Shown piece by piece: positions 12,796 to 22,018 of a stretch of DNA of 64,000 nucleotides; the first letter of the stretch is position 1, and every line of letters starts with the position of its first letter. The DNA comes from Butyrivibrio fibrisolvens 16/4 (GTDB lineage Bacteria; Bacillota; Clostridia; Lachnospirales; Lachnospiraceae). The position numbers and the translations under genes were made by a program. The DNA is taken from the NCBI GenBank assembly GCA_000209815.1, contig FP929036.1, positions 2,777,115 to 2,841,114 on the forward strand, written 5' to 3'. The notes below the pieces were generated by a model that did no database searches, was not told where the DNA came from, and worked only from the letters and a program-made list of their open reading frames with translations.

Positions 12796-14532
12796 ATGAA
12801 AAAGAAACTTATCGCAGTTTTACTCGTAGCTTCTATGGCAGCTAGTCTTGTAGCTTGTGGCAATAAGAATGCAGCTCCAAGTACAGAAAGCGGATCAGAA
12901 GCTGCCCCAGCAGAGGCTACAGCAGTAAACACAGACACAACAACACTTAGACTTAATCTTGCATCAGAGCCAGATTATCTCGATCCAGCACTTAACTCAT
13001 CAGTTGATGGAGCTTGTCTTGCAGTTAACTCATTTGTAGGTCTTTACACATATGATGAGAACAACAACTGTGTACCAGCTCTTGCAGATGGTGAGCCAGA
13101 GGTATCAGAGGACGGACTTACTTATACTATCAAGCTTATTGAGTCAAAGTGGTCTAACGGAGAGGCACTTACAGCTAACGATTTCGTATACAGCTGGAAC
13201 CGTGCAGTAGCTGAGGAAACAGCAGCTGACTATGCTTATATGTTTGCTCCAATCGCTACAAATGGAGATGGCACACTTCAGATTGAGGCAACTGATGATT
13301 ACACACTTACAGTAAAGCTTAATGCACCTTGTGCATACTTCTATGACCTTCTTGCTTTCCCAACATTTATGCCTGTTTACCAGCCAGATGTTGAGGCAGC
13401 TAATCCAGACGGAACACAGCCAGGTGCTTGGGCACAGGAGCCAGGTTTCGTTTCAAACGGTGCATTTACACTTAAAGAGTGGAAGCACAACGAGTCTATG
13501 GTATACGAGAAGAACCCTAACTTCTACAGAGCTGACGAAGTAAAGCTTGAGAAGCTTGAGTTTATGCTTTCAGCAGATGATACAGCTATATATGCTGCTT
13601 ACAATGCAGGAGATATCGATTTTGCTGACACAGTACCAAATGATGAGATTCAGTCACTTCTTAATAGCCCAGAGTTCCACGTAATCGATACACTTGGAAC
13701 ATACTATGTTGGATTCAATGTAAATTCACCTTTATTCAAGAATCTTACTGCTGAGCAGGCTAACAAGATGAGAAAAGCACTTTCACTTCTTATCGATAGA
13801 CAGTACATCGTTGATACTGTAGGTCAGACAGGACAGGTACCAGCTGATACATTCATTCCAGATGGAATGGCTGATGGTAACGGTGGCGTATTTGAAGCAG
13901 ATGACTTTGGTTACTATGATGCTAAAGAAACAGGTGCAGGTAAGGTTGAAGAAGCAGTTAGTCTTCTTGAAGAGTGCGGTTATTCATTCGAATCTGATGG
14001 TAACGGCGGATATAAGATTAGCCCAGCTCTTGAAGTAACTTATATGACAAATCCTGGTACAGGTCACGAGGCTATTGCAGCTTGCATCCAGCAGGATTGG
14101 GGCCTTGTAGGTATCGATGTTAAGATTGAAACAGAGGATTGGAATGTATTCCTTGAGGATAGAAAAGCAGGTAAGTTTGATGTAGCTCGTGAAGGATGGA
14201 TTGCAGACTTTAACGATCCTATCAACATGCTTGAAATGTGGCTTTCAAACGGCGGAAATAACGATATGCAGTTAGGTAAGGACTCAAGCAACTCTTCTGC
14301 TCCTTCATGGAAGGAATATGACGAGCATATCCAGAAGATTTATGACACAACAGATTTCGCAGCTCGTGTAGACCTTATGCGTGAGGCTGAGGATATGCTT
14401 ATGGAGACAAATGCAGTAGTACCTATCTACTACTACAATGATATCTATCTTCAGAAGACAAATGTAACAGGAATCTATACTTCACTTAATCAGAATAAGT
14501 ACTTCATGTACGCTGAAAAGTCAGCTAATTAA
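12796..14532 (+). CDS. oppA: Peptide-binding lipoprotein OppA (SBP family 5)
   Basis: Extracellular solute-binding lipoprotein, 578 residues, that captures peptides for the OppBCDF channel. A lipoprotein signal peptide ends in the lipobox LVAC with Cys21 as the lipidated residue, followed by a Ser/Ala/Glu-rich linker. The family-5 pattern is visible: ASEPDYLDPALNSSVDGA near residue 55, LADGEPEVSEDGLTYTIKL, and KMRKALSLLIDRQYIV near 328. AAGGAG precedes ATG 12796. It is followed by a very strong terminator, consistent with the end of the operon. Confidence 0.92.
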   Translation: MKKKLIAVLLVASMAASLVACGNKNAAPSTESGSEAAPAEATAVNTDTTTLRLNLASEPDYLDPALNSSVDGACLAVNSFVGLYTYDENNNCVPALADGEPEVSEDGLTYTIKLIESKWSNGEALTANDFVYSWNRAVAEETAADYAYMFAPIATNGDGTLQIEATDDYTLTVKLNAPCAYFYDLLAFPTFMPVYQPDVEAANPDGTQPGAWAQEPGFVSNGAFTLKEWKHNESMVYEKNPNFYRADEVKLEKLEFMLSADDTAIYAAYNAGDIDFADTVPNDEIQSLLNSPEFHVIDTLGTYYVGFNVNSPLFKNLTAEQANKMRKALSLLIDRQYIVDTVGQTGQVPADTFIPDGMADGNGGVFEADDFGYYDAKETGAGKVEEAVSLLEECGYSFESDGNGGYKISPALEVTYMTNPGTGHEAIAACIQQDWGLVGIDVKIETEDWNVFLEDRKAGKFDVAREGWIADFNDPINMLEMWLSNGGNNDMQLGKDSSNSSAPSWKEYDEHIQKIYDTTDFAARVDLMREAEDMLMETNAVVPIYYYNDIYLQKTNVTGIYTSLNQNKYFMYAEKSAN

Positions 14533-14581
14533 CACTGATTTCACTAGTTTTTAAACTACTTAAAGGTTGAGAAAAAAACTT

Positions 14582-14612
14582 GGGGAAATCGAAAAGATTT
14601 CCCCATTTTTTT
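14582..14612 (+). terminator. Rho-independent terminator after oppA
   Basis: A perfect 9-bp stem GGGGAAATC/GATTTCCCC with a GAAAA loop is followed by a seven-T tract. The next promoter begins two bases later. Confidence 0.92.
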
Positions 14613-14613
14613 G

Positions 14614-14642
14614 TTGACAATGGTGTATTACTCTAGTAGAAT
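14614..14642 (+). promoter_or_regulatory. Sigma-A-type promoter for tRNA-Ser/tRNA-Cys
   Basis: TTGACA at 14614-14619 and TAGAAT at 14637-14642 are spaced 17 bases. The same -35/-10 pair and spacing occur before the SRP RNA at 32.7 kb. Confidence 0.85.
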
Positions 14643-14682
14643 AACACTTGCGTCGAACAAAATAAGTAATTACCTACAACTT

Positions 14683-14770
14683 GGAGAAGTACTCAAGAGG
14701 CCGAAGAGGCGCCCCTGCTAAGGGTGTAGGTCGGGCAACCGGCGCGAGGGTTCAAATCCCTCCTTCTCCG
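14683..14770 (+). tRNA. tRNA-Ser (GCT)
   Basis: Acceptor arms GGAGAAG/CTTCTCC with discriminator G, a long variable arm typical of serine, and anticodon loop CTGCTAA giving GCT. The 3' CCA is not encoded. Confidence 0.95.
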
Positions 14771-14789
14771 TTTTACTTGTTATAAATAT

Positions 14790-14860
14790 GGTGCCATAGC
14801 CAAGTGGTAAGGCAAAGGTCTGCAACACCTCTATCACCAGTTCAAATCTGGTTGGCACCT
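14790..14860 (+). tRNA. tRNA-Cys (GCA)
   Basis: Acceptor arms GGTGCCA/TGGCACC with discriminator T and anticodon loop CTGCAAC giving GCA. The CCA is not encoded. It is cotranscribed with tRNA-Ser. Confidence 0.95.
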
Positions 14861-14867
14861 CTTTCAA

Positions 14868-14903
14868 ATCCCTCGACCCTAGTAATGGGGGCGAGGGATT
14901 TTT
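14868..14903 (+). terminator. Terminator after the tRNA-Ser/Cys pair
   Basis: ATCCCTCG and CGAGGGAT arms, with extra inner pairing, are followed by a five-T stretch. Confidence 0.85.
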
Positions 14904-14953
14904 GTTTATAATTAAATATACTAACTATTGAAATAAAGTAAGGAGGAAATGCA

Positions 14954-16174
14954 ATGACAATTTATGACGAGTTAGTGGCTCGTGGCCTGATTGCCCAGGT
15001 AACGAACGAAGAAGAAATCAAGAAATTAATTAACGAGGGCAAGGCAACTTTTTATATAGGCTTTGATTGCACTGCAGACAGCCTTACAGCCGGTCACTTT
15101 ATGGCTCTCACTCTTATGAAGAGACTTCAGATGGCTGGAAATAAGCCTATCGCCCTTATCGGTGGTGGTACTACTATGATTGGCGACCCTTCAGGTCGTA
15201 CAGACATGAGAAAGATGCTTACTCGTGAAGATATTGATCACAACGCTGAGTGCTTCAAGCGTCAGATGGAGCGTTTTATCGATTTCAGCGATGGAAAGGC
15301 ACTTATGGTTAACAATGCTGATTGGCTTCTTGACCTTAACTATGTAGACCTTCTTCGCGAGGTTGGTGCTTGCTTCTCAGTTAACAACATGCTTCGTGCA
15401 GAGTGCTACAAGCAGCGTATGGAAAAGGGACTTTCATTCCTTGAGTTCAACTACATGATTATGCAGTCTTATGACTTCTATTACATGTTCCAGAAATACA
15501 ACTGTAACCTTGAGTTTGGTGGTGATGATCAGTGGTCTAACATGCTTGGTGGTACAGAGCTTATTAGACGTAAGCTTGGTAAGGACGCTCACGCTATGAC
15601 TATTACTCTTCTCACTGATTCACAGGGTAAGAAGATGGGTAAGACAGCTGGTAATGCAGTATGGCTTGATCCTAACAAGACAACACCATTCGAGTTCTAT
15701 CAGTACTGGAGAAATGTTGGTGATGCAGATGTTCTTAAGTGCATCCGTATGCTTACATTCCTTCCTATCGAAGAAATCCAGAAGATGGACACCTGGGAAG
15801 GTGCACAGCTTAACGAAGCAAAAGATATCTTAGCTTATGAGCTTACACAGATGGTTCACGGTACAGAAGAGGCAGACAAGGCTCGCGAGGCTTCAAAGGC
15901 TCTTTTCGCTGGCGGAGCAAACTCAGAGAATATTCCAACTCACACACTTTCAGCAGATGATTTTAGAGATGGTAAGGTAGACATCCTTCAGATTCTTGTA
16001 TCTGCTGGACTTTCAGCTAGCCGTGCAGAAGCTCGTCGTAATGTACAGCAGGGCGGTGTATCTGTAAACGGTGAAAAGGTAGTAGATCCATTTGCTGCAT
16101 ATGAAAAATCAGCATTTGCAGAAGAATTCCTTCTTAAGAAGGGTAAGAAATCATTCTGTAAAATTGAGGCTTAA
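14954..16174 (+). CDS. tyrS: Tyrosyl-tRNA synthetase
   Basis: Charges tRNA-Tyr. 406 residues, frame intact. A class I Rossmann core carries a HIGH-like motif (TAGHFMAL near residue 46) and the KMSKS-like KKMGKT near residue 231. The TyrRS specificity region includes NYMIMQSYDFYYMF and GGDDQWSNMLGG. The C-terminal S4 domain (SAGLSASRAEARRNVQQGGVSVNG) binds tRNA. GGAGG lies before ATG 14954. The short leader leaves no room for a T-box. It has its own terminator. Confidence 0.96.
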   Translation: MTIYDELVARGLIAQVTNEEEIKKLINEGKATFYIGFDCTADSLTAGHFMALTLMKRLQMAGNKPIALIGGGTTMIGDPSGRTDMRKMLTREDIDHNAECFKRQMERFIDFSDGKALMVNNADWLLDLNYVDLLREVGACFSVNNMLRAECYKQRMEKGLSFLEFNYMIMQSYDFYYMFQKYNCNLEFGGDDQWSNMLGGTELIRRKLGKDAHAMTITLLTDSQGKKMGKTAGNAVWLDPNKTTPFEFYQYWRNVGDADVLKCIRMLTFLPIEEIQKMDTWEGAQLNEAKDILAYELTQMVHGTEEADKAREASKALFAGGANSENIPTHTLSADDFRDGKVDILQILVSAGLSASRAEARRNVQQGGVSVNGEKVVDPFAAYEKSAFAEEFLLKKGKKSFCKIEA

Positions 16175-16201
16175 TAAAAGCCTTCCACTTAGGTATATAG
16201 G

Positions 16202-16230
16202 GGTGCCAGGCTTTGCTTTGGCACCTTTTT
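16202..16230 (+). terminator. Terminator after tyrS
   Basis: GGTGCCA/TGGCACC stem with a 10-base loop, then five T. Confidence 0.85.
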
Positions 16231-16254
16231 GTTTTTTGATAAGGAGTACAATTT

Positions 16255-16834
16255 ATGGATGCTATAATCGATAGTTCACATATTTTTATTTTGATTGGGA
16301 ATTAGATTTACTTCATTGGTTTCAGAGTATTCACAATCCTGTTTTAGATTTTATAGTACCTAAAATCACATTTTTAGGTAATGCAGGATGGTTTTGGATA
16401 GTTGTTACTCTTTTACTTTTGATTTTACCATTCAATAGGAAAATGGGATTACAGGCTGCTATCTCACTAATTTTAACAGTAATTATTTGTAATGTTATAC
16501 TAAAGCCATCAATAATGAGATGCCGTCCTTGCTGGCTTGAGCAAGATGTACAGATGCTTGTAAAGATACCTCATGATTTTTCTTTCCCATCAGGTCATTC
16601 AAATGCAAGCTTTGCCGTAGCCACAGCAATCTTCACTAGAAACAAAAAATTGGAATTCCTGCTTTAGTGCTTGCAGCAATGATTGCAGTCAGTAGATTAT
16701 ATCTGTTTGTGCACTGGCCAACTGATGTGCTTGCTGGAGTATTTATTGGTGTTTGTGGAGGTATCGGTAGTTATTTTCTTATTGATTATTTATATAAAAG
16801 ATTTGGAAATAATATGAAGAAAAATTTGAAATGA
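16255..16834 (+). CDS. PAP2-family membrane phosphatase, two frameshifts
   Basis: About 193 residues after repair; an integral-membrane lipid or undecaprenyl-pyrophosphate phosphatase-like protein. All three PAP2 motifs are present: K-x6-RP (KPSIMRCRP), PSGH (FPSGHSNASF) and SR-x5-H-x3-D (SRLYLFVHWPTD). Several hydrophobic segments are seen. The first break is in the T5 run near 16279-16283; one added T gives HIFYFDWELDLLHWF. The second is a missing G in TTGG near 16650; one added G gives KKLGIPALVLAAMIAV. Both repairs give one frame to TGA 16832-16834. Substrate is unknown; cell-envelope lipid recycling is likely. Confidence 0.85.
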
Positions 16835-16858
16835 GCAATTAATAATAAAAAGCCTGGG

Positions 16859-16887
16859 TTGACTCATCTTCTATTGTTTAGTATATT
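16859..16887 (+). promoter_or_regulatory. Promoter for the mntP riboswitch transcript
   Basis: TTGACT at 16859-16864 and TATATT at 16882-16887 are spaced 17 bases. Transcription would start just before the riboswitch aptamer. Confidence 0.75.
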
Positions 16888-16893
16888 GTATAC

Positions 16894-17019
16894 ATCTTCG
16901 TGAGGGAGTAGCTAGCGCATTGATATGTGTTGTTTGTCAACAGACTCGGTGATAAACCTGGCAAACATTAAATAGTGAGACTCACGTGTACGTTTTTTGC
17001 GTGCACGTGGGTCTTTTTT
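16894..17019 (+). promoter_or_regulatory. yybP-ykoY manganese riboswitch with terminator platform
   Basis: The leader carries hallmark aptamer words: GGGAGTAGC near 16904, the ACTCGGTGAT region, and CCTGGCAAACA near 16958. These are loop elements of the yybP-ykoY Mn2+ riboswitch. The expression platform is a 14-bp stem (16979-16992 with 17000-17013, two G-T pairs) followed by six T. The transport gene downstream is a Mn exporter, so Mn binding is expected to prevent the terminator and switch export on. The motif call comes from recognition by eye, not a covariance search. Confidence 0.88.
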
Positions 17020-17050
17020 AATATTCTCACAAGTAGAAGGAGTTTAAAAA

Positions 17051-17641
17051 ATGAATATAGTAGATATTTTCTTGATTGGCGTAGGTCTTTCCATGGATGC
17101 GTTTGCTGTTGCTATTTGTAAAGGTTTGGCTATGCGAAAGGTCAATAAAAAGCAAATGTTAATTATTGCTTTATTTTTCGGCGGTTTTCAAGCACTAATG
17201 CCGCTTCTGGGATGGGCAATAGGTACATCTTTTGCTAAGCTTATTGTAGATTATGATCACTGGATTGCCTTTATTCTGCTCTTATATATTGGTGGCAAAA
17301 TGATTATAGATGCTATCAAAGAATGGAAAGAGGTGGACAAAGTTGATGAGATGGATCCTCCTCTTGATTATAAAGAGATTACACTATTGGCAATAGCAAC
17401 CAGTATTGATGCTCTTGCTTGTGGAGTAACATTTGCATTTGAGGAAAGTTTTAATATACTTCGTGCTATCTTAATCATAGGCTTAACTACATTCTTTATT
17501 TCTGCCTGCGGTGTTTATGTAGGTAATATATTTGGAGATAAATATAAAGCTAAGGCACAGCTTGTAGGTGGTATTATTCTTATTTATATTGGTATTAAGA
17601 TTTTAATAGAGCATACAATGGGAATTACACTAGGTTTTTAG
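17051..17641 (+). CDS. mntP: Manganese efflux protein MntP
   Basis: 196-residue membrane protein with about six helices, of the MntP/YebN family, which exports Mn2+. The conserved paired repeats are visible as LSMDAFAVAICKGLAMRK near residue 14 and ATSIDALACGVTFAF near residue 117. Acidic residues in these helices are the expected metal ligands. AGAAGGAG precedes ATG 17051. Control by the upstream Mn riboswitch supports the function. It is followed at 10 bases by a Ca/Na exchanger-family gene, which may share regulation. Confidence 0.93.
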   Translation: MNIVDIFLIGVGLSMDAFAVAICKGLAMRKVNKKQMLIIALFFGGFQALMPLLGWAIGTSFAKLIVDYDHWIAFILLLYIGGKMIIDAIKEWKEVDKVDEMDPPLDYKEITLLAIATSIDALACGVTFAFEESFNILRAILIIGLTTFFISACGVYVGNIFGDKYKAKAQLVGGIILIYIGIKILIEHTMGITLGF

Positions 17642-17651
17642 GAGGTTTGTA

Positions 17652-18640
17652 ATGGAGGCATTTTTTCAAACAATACCTGGGGCATTAATACTTCTGGTAG
17701 TAGGATTTGTATTTTTGATTAAGGGGGCAGATTTTTTTGTAGAAGGGGCTTCTGCAGTAGCAAAAAAGCTTAAGGTACCATCACTTATAATTGGTATGAC
17801 AATCGTAGCAATGGGCACCTCTCTTCCAGAGCTTTCAGTATCTGTTACAGCATCTATGGCAGGAAGTAATCAGCTTGCTATTGGAAATGTTGTAGGATCA
17901 AATATATTTAATCTTATGGTTGTTTTAGGTAGCTGCGCGTTGTTTTCTGTGCTTGAGGTTAGTGATGACACAATAAAGAAGGATTTTCCATTTTCACTTT
18001 GTTGTGCAGTGGCGCTTTCAGCTATGGGAATAATTGGATTTGAAGTAGGTCATATTGATGGTGCTATTCTTCTTGTAGCATTCATAATATTCCTTGTTTC
18101 TATGATTATGTCAGCTAAAATTTCACGTAAGGCTGCAGCAGCTGAGGCGGAAGAAGAGGTTGATGCAGAAATAGTTGATATTCCTACATGGTTGTGTATC
18201 GTATACATTGTTGGCGGTGCTGTTGCTATCAAATTTGGTGGTGATTGGGTTGTTAATTCATGTACTACTCTCGCACTTAAATTTGGAATGTCAGAGACTT
18301 TAGTAGGACTTACAATTGTAGCTCTTGGAACATCACTTCCAGAGCTTGTTACATCAATTGTTGCAGCTAGAAAAATGAGCTTGATATGGCTATCGGAAAT
18401 GTAGTTGGTTCTAATATTTTCAATATTTTATTGATTCTTGGTGCCGCTGCAGCTATTTCTCCAATTACATTTATGGCAGTAAATGCAATCGATATCATGA
18501 TTCTTGTTGGTTTTTCAGTATTGGTTTGGATTATGTGCTTCAAAAAGAAGAATCTTGGAAGAGTTGACGGAATAATTATGCTTCTTTGCTATGTGGCATA
18601 TCTTGCATACATTATTGTTCGTGATGGAGGCATAGCATAA
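17652..18640 (+). CDS. Calcium/sodium antiporter (CaCA family, YrbG type), one frameshift
   Basis: About 329 residues, a ten-helix cation exchanger built from two inverted repeats. Each repeat has the signature glutamate motif: GTSLPELSVSVTA with GNVVGSNIFNLMV in the first, and GTSLPELVTSIVAARK with GNVVGSNIFNILL in the second. The frame breaks in the A5 run 18371-18375. One added A gives ARKNELDMAIGNVVGSN. A short cytoplasmic acidic loop, AAAEAEEEVDAE, separates the halves. The position directly behind mntP in the riboswitch transcript suggests divalent-cation export, possibly including Mn. Confidence 0.9.
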
Positions 18641-18730
18641 GCACCTGTGAATGGTGGTAAAAATATGATTGTTATGTTAAAATCATAGCGTTTAAAGGGA
18701 ATTTTATCGTTTTGAGAAGGGGGTTCTAAT

Positions 18731-19086
18731 ATGAGTTTTTTAGACGAGATATCAGATAGCATTGTCAATACAACCAAGGACCTTAGTAAGATGGCCCAAA
18801 ACGCTGGAGATTTAACAAAGCTTCAGTATGATAAAAACTTAAAGAAAGCGAACTTTCCAAGCTTTACGAGAAGTTGGGAAAGAAGTATTACGAAGAACAT
18901 AAGGACGAGGATGATGAATGCATTAAAGAAATCACAGCCGCAGTTCTTAGAATAAAAGAAATCTCTGAAGATATAATGCAGAAAAAGGGTGGAAAAGCCT
19001 GCCCTAAATGTGGAGCTCTTGTAAAAGATGGCTCTAAATTCTGCAGTGCTTGCGGAGAAAAAATAGATGATATATTTGAAGAGTAG
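18731..19086 (+). CDS. Zinc-ribbon protein of unknown function, one frameshift
   Basis: About 118 residues after repair. The N-terminal half is helical and charged. The C-terminus is a zinc ribbon with two CxxC pairs, ACPKCGALVKDGSKFCSACGEK. The break lies at the AA pair 18851-18852; one added A gives KKAKLSKLYEKLGKKYYEEH, joining the two halves. AGAAGGGGG precedes ATG 18731. Similar helix-plus-ribbon proteins are common in Clostridia without a known function. It sits 12 bases before metG and is probably cotranscribed with it. Confidence 0.7.
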
Positions 19087-19098
19087 GAGTTATTAGAA

Positions 19099-21072
19099 AT
19101 GGGCAACAAAGGTAATTATTACATTACAACAGCAATTGCTTACACATCAGGTAAGCCTCACATTGGTAATACATACGAGATCGTTCTTGCAGATAGCATC
19201 GCGCGTTTCCGTCGTCAGGAAGGATATGATGTGTTCTTCCAGACTGGTACTGATGAACATGGACAGAAAATTGAGCTTAAGGCTGCTGAGGCAGGCATTA
19301 CTCCAAAGGAGTTTGTAGATAATGTTTCAGGTCAGGTTAAGTCTATTTGGGATTTAATGAATACATCTTATGACAAATTCATCCGTACAACAGATGAGGA
19401 TCACGAGAAGCAGGTTAAGAAGATTTTTAAGAAGCTCTATGATAAGGGCGATATTTATAAGAGCTCATACGAAGGTCTTTACTGCACTCCTTGCGAATCT
19501 TTCTGGACAGAGTCACAGCTTGTAGATGGCAAGTGCCCAGACTGCGGTCGTGAGGTTCAGCCAGCTAAGGAAGAAGCATACTTCTTCAAGATGAGCAAAT
19601 ATGCAGACAAGCTTATTGATTACATCAACACACACCCTGAATTCATTCAGCCTGTATCTAGAAAGAACGAAATGATGAATAATTTCCTTCTTCCAGGCCT
19701 TCAGGATCTTTGTGTTAGCCGTACATCATTTACATGGGGTATTCCAGTAGATTTTGATCCAAAGCATGTTGTATATGTATGGCTTGATGCCCTTACAAAC
19801 TATATTACAGGTATTGGTTATGAATGCGATGGTGAGTCTTCAGACCAGTTTAAGGCACTTTGGCCAGCAGACCTTCACCTTATTGGAAAGGATATCATTC
19901 GTTTCCATACAATTTATTGGCCAATTTTCTTAATGGCACTTGATCTTCCACTTCCAAAGCAGGTATTTGGACATCCATGGCTTCTTACAAAGTCAGCAGA
20001 TGGTGGCGACGACAAGATGTCAAAGTCAAAGGGAAATGTTATCTACGCAGATGAACTTGTAGATTTCTTCGGCGTAGACGCAGTAAGATATTTCGTACTT
20101 CACGAGATGCCATTTGAAAATGATGGTGCTATCTCTTGGCCACTTATGGTTGAGCGTGTAAACTCTGACCTTGCAAACACACTTGGAAACCTTGTTAATC
20201 GTACAATCTCTATGAGTAACAAGTATTTCGGTGGTGTTGTTGAGGATAAGGGTGTTGCAGAGGAAGTTGATGCAGATCTTAAGGCAGTATGTACAGGCAC
20301 TGTTACTGCTGTTGAGAAAAAGATGGCAGACCTTCGTGTAGCAGATGCAATTACAGAAGTATTTAATCTCTTTAAGAGATGCAATAAATATATCGACGAG
20401 ACAATGCCTTGGGCACTTGCAAAGGATGAAGCAAAGAAAGATAGACTTGCAACAGTTCTTTACAATCTCGTTGAAGGAATTTCAATCGGTGCTACTCTCC
20501 TAAAGGCATTTATGCCTGAGACATCTGAGAAGATTTTAGCTCAGATTGGTGCTGAGGAAATCCCATATGATGAACTTGCTACATTTGGACATTACACAAA
20601 TGGAAATAAGGTTACAGAGACACCAGAGATTCTCTTCGCTCGTCTTGATCTTGATGAGGTTATGGCTAAGGTTGCAGAGCTTCATCCAGCACAGCCAGAG
20701 GAAACAGCTGTTGATGATGAAGAAGGAATTGATATCGAGGCTAAGCCAGAAATCACTTTTGATGATTTCATGAAGCTTCAGTTCCAGGTAGGTAAGATTG
20801 TAGCTTGTGAGGCTGTTAAGGGTTCAAAGAAGCTTCTTTGCTCACAGGTAAAGATTGGTTCACAGACAAAGCAGATTGTTTCAGGAATTAGTAAGCACTA
20901 CTCTCCTGAAGAAATGGTAGGCAAAAAGGTAATGGTTCTTGTAAACCTTAAGCCAGCTAAGCTTACAGGTGTTCTTTCAGAAGGTATGCTTCTTTGCGCA
21001 GAGGATGCTGAGGGAAACCTTTCACTTATGACTCCAGAGCGCAACATGCCTAGTGGCGCAGAAATCTGCTAG
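19099..21072 (+). CDS. metG: Methionyl-tRNA synthetase with C-terminal tRNA-binding domain
   Basis: 657 residues, frame intact; charges tRNA-Met. The HIGH motif is PHIGNTYE near residue 18 and the signature is KMSKSKGN near residue 307. One zinc knuckle is visible (CTPCESF...CPDCG, residues about 132-153). The last 110 residues form an EMAP-II/Trbp111-like OB fold (FQVGKIVACEAVKGSKKLL) used for dimerisation and tRNA binding. An acidic linker joins it to the helical anticodon domain. No T-box leader is present because the gene follows another ORF closely. Confidence 0.95.
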   Translation: MGNKGNYYITTAIAYTSGKPHIGNTYEIVLADSIARFRRQEGYDVFFQTGTDEHGQKIELKAAEAGITPKEFVDNVSGQVKSIWDLMNTSYDKFIRTTDEDHEKQVKKIFKKLYDKGDIYKSSYEGLYCTPCESFWTESQLVDGKCPDCGREVQPAKEEAYFFKMSKYADKLIDYINTHPEFIQPVSRKNEMMNNFLLPGLQDLCVSRTSFTWGIPVDFDPKHVVYVWLDALTNYITGIGYECDGESSDQFKALWPADLHLIGKDIIRFHTIYWPIFLMALDLPLPKQVFGHPWLLTKSADGGDDKMSKSKGNVIYADELVDFFGVDAVRYFVLHEMPFENDGAISWPLMVERVNSDLANTLGNLVNRTISMSNKYFGGVVEDKGVAEEVDADLKAVCTGTVTAVEKKMADLRVADAITEVFNLFKRCNKYIDETMPWALAKDEAKKDRLATVLYNLVEGISIGATLLKAFMPETSEKILAQIGAEEIPYDELATFGHYTNGNKVTETPEILFARLDLDEVMAKVAELHPAQPEETAVDDEEGIDIEAKPEITFDDFMKLQFQVGKIVACEAVKGSKKLLCSQVKIGSQTKQIVSGISKHYSPEEMVGKKVMVLVNLKPAKLTGVLSEGMLLCAEDAEGNLSLMTPERNMPSGAEIC

Positions 21073-21122
21073 GTAGGATAATCTGCCGTAAATGGCGAAA
21101 TAATCATAAGTATATTTAAATA

Positions 21123-21206
21123 GCCAGTAGTTGACAATCTCCAAGTGTTACTGAAAGGAACATTCAGTGACTGTAAGTAATACTTGGGATTGTAAACGTA
21201 ACTGGC
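21123..21206 (+). other. Long structured hairpin between metG and tatD
   Basis: 84 bases fold into one extended stem. The pairings are 21123-21128 with 21201-21206, 21130-21132 with 21195-21197, 21134-21139 with 21188-21193, 21141-21146 with 21182-21187, and 21147-21152 with 21176-21181. That is about 27 pairs with only small bulges, topped by a 23-base loop. There is no T tract, so it is not a simple terminator. It could be a leader element for tatD, an RNA-processing site or a small MITE-like insertion. Confidence 0.55.
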
Positions 21207-21228
21207 GCACATTTAGATGAGGTTATTA

Positions 21229-22018
21229 ATGATTTTTGAGACACATGCTCATTATGATGATGAGAAGTTCGACGAGGATAGAGTCGAACTTCTTTCTCAT
21301 TTATTGAAAGAAAATAATATTGGAAATATTGTAAACATTGGAGCTAGTTTTAGAGGATGCAAAGATAGTCTTGCACTAGCGAACCAGTATGATAATGTCT
21401 ATGCTGCTCTTGGAATACATCCTGAGGAAATGGACGATTTTTCTGAGAAAAATCTTAATTGGATCAAAGAAAATGCAGCTAATCCAAAGGTTGTGGCTAT
21501 TGGAGAAATCGGTCTGGACTATTATTGGATAAAGGACGAGGAAGGTCGAGCAAAGCAGCGTGAATGGTTTAAACGCCAGTTACAGCTTGCCAAAGAAGTG
21601 GATTTACCAGTTGTAATTCACTCTAGAGATGCTGCGGAAGATACTTTAAACACAATTGTTGAGTATAATAAACAAAATAACAAAAAGGGAATAATCCATT
21701 GTTATTCATATTCTAAAGAGATAGCATTAGAGTATACTAAAATGGGATGGTACATTGGAGTAGGCGGTGTTGTTACATTTAAGAATTCCAAAAATTAGTT
21801 GAGACAGTTAAGGCTATTCCAATAGAAAACATAGTATTAGAAACTGATTGTCCATACATGGCCCCAGTTCCACATCGTGGGGAACGCAACTCTTCTATCT
21901 TCTTAAGTTATGTGGCTGAAAAATAGCTGAGCTTAAAGACCTGAGTGTTGCAGAGGTTGAGCGTATCACATACGAAAACGCTCTTAAAATATATTCAAAA
22001 ACAAAAAGGAACCTATAA
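21229..22018 (+). CDS. tatD: TatD-family metal-dependent hydrolase, two frameshifts
   Basis: About 263 residues after repair; a TIM-barrel metallohydrolase with DNase activity in characterised members. Metal-binding motifs seen are ETHAHYDD at the N-terminus, IGEIGLDYYW, VIHSRDA and the C-terminal LETDCPYMAPVPHRGERN. I start at ATG 21229, behind GAGG, rather than the upstream ATG 21217. Breaks lie in the A5 runs near 21789-21793 (repair gives KNSKKLVETVKAI) and near 21920-21924 (repair gives AEKIAELKDLSVAEV). TAA 22016-22018 overlaps the rsmA start, so the genes are coupled, an order common in Firmicutes. Confidence 0.9.

Noticed and set aside
21131..21159. TTGACA as a promoter before tatD
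   Set aside because: There is no -10 box at 16-18 bases, and the word is part of the long hairpin stem.
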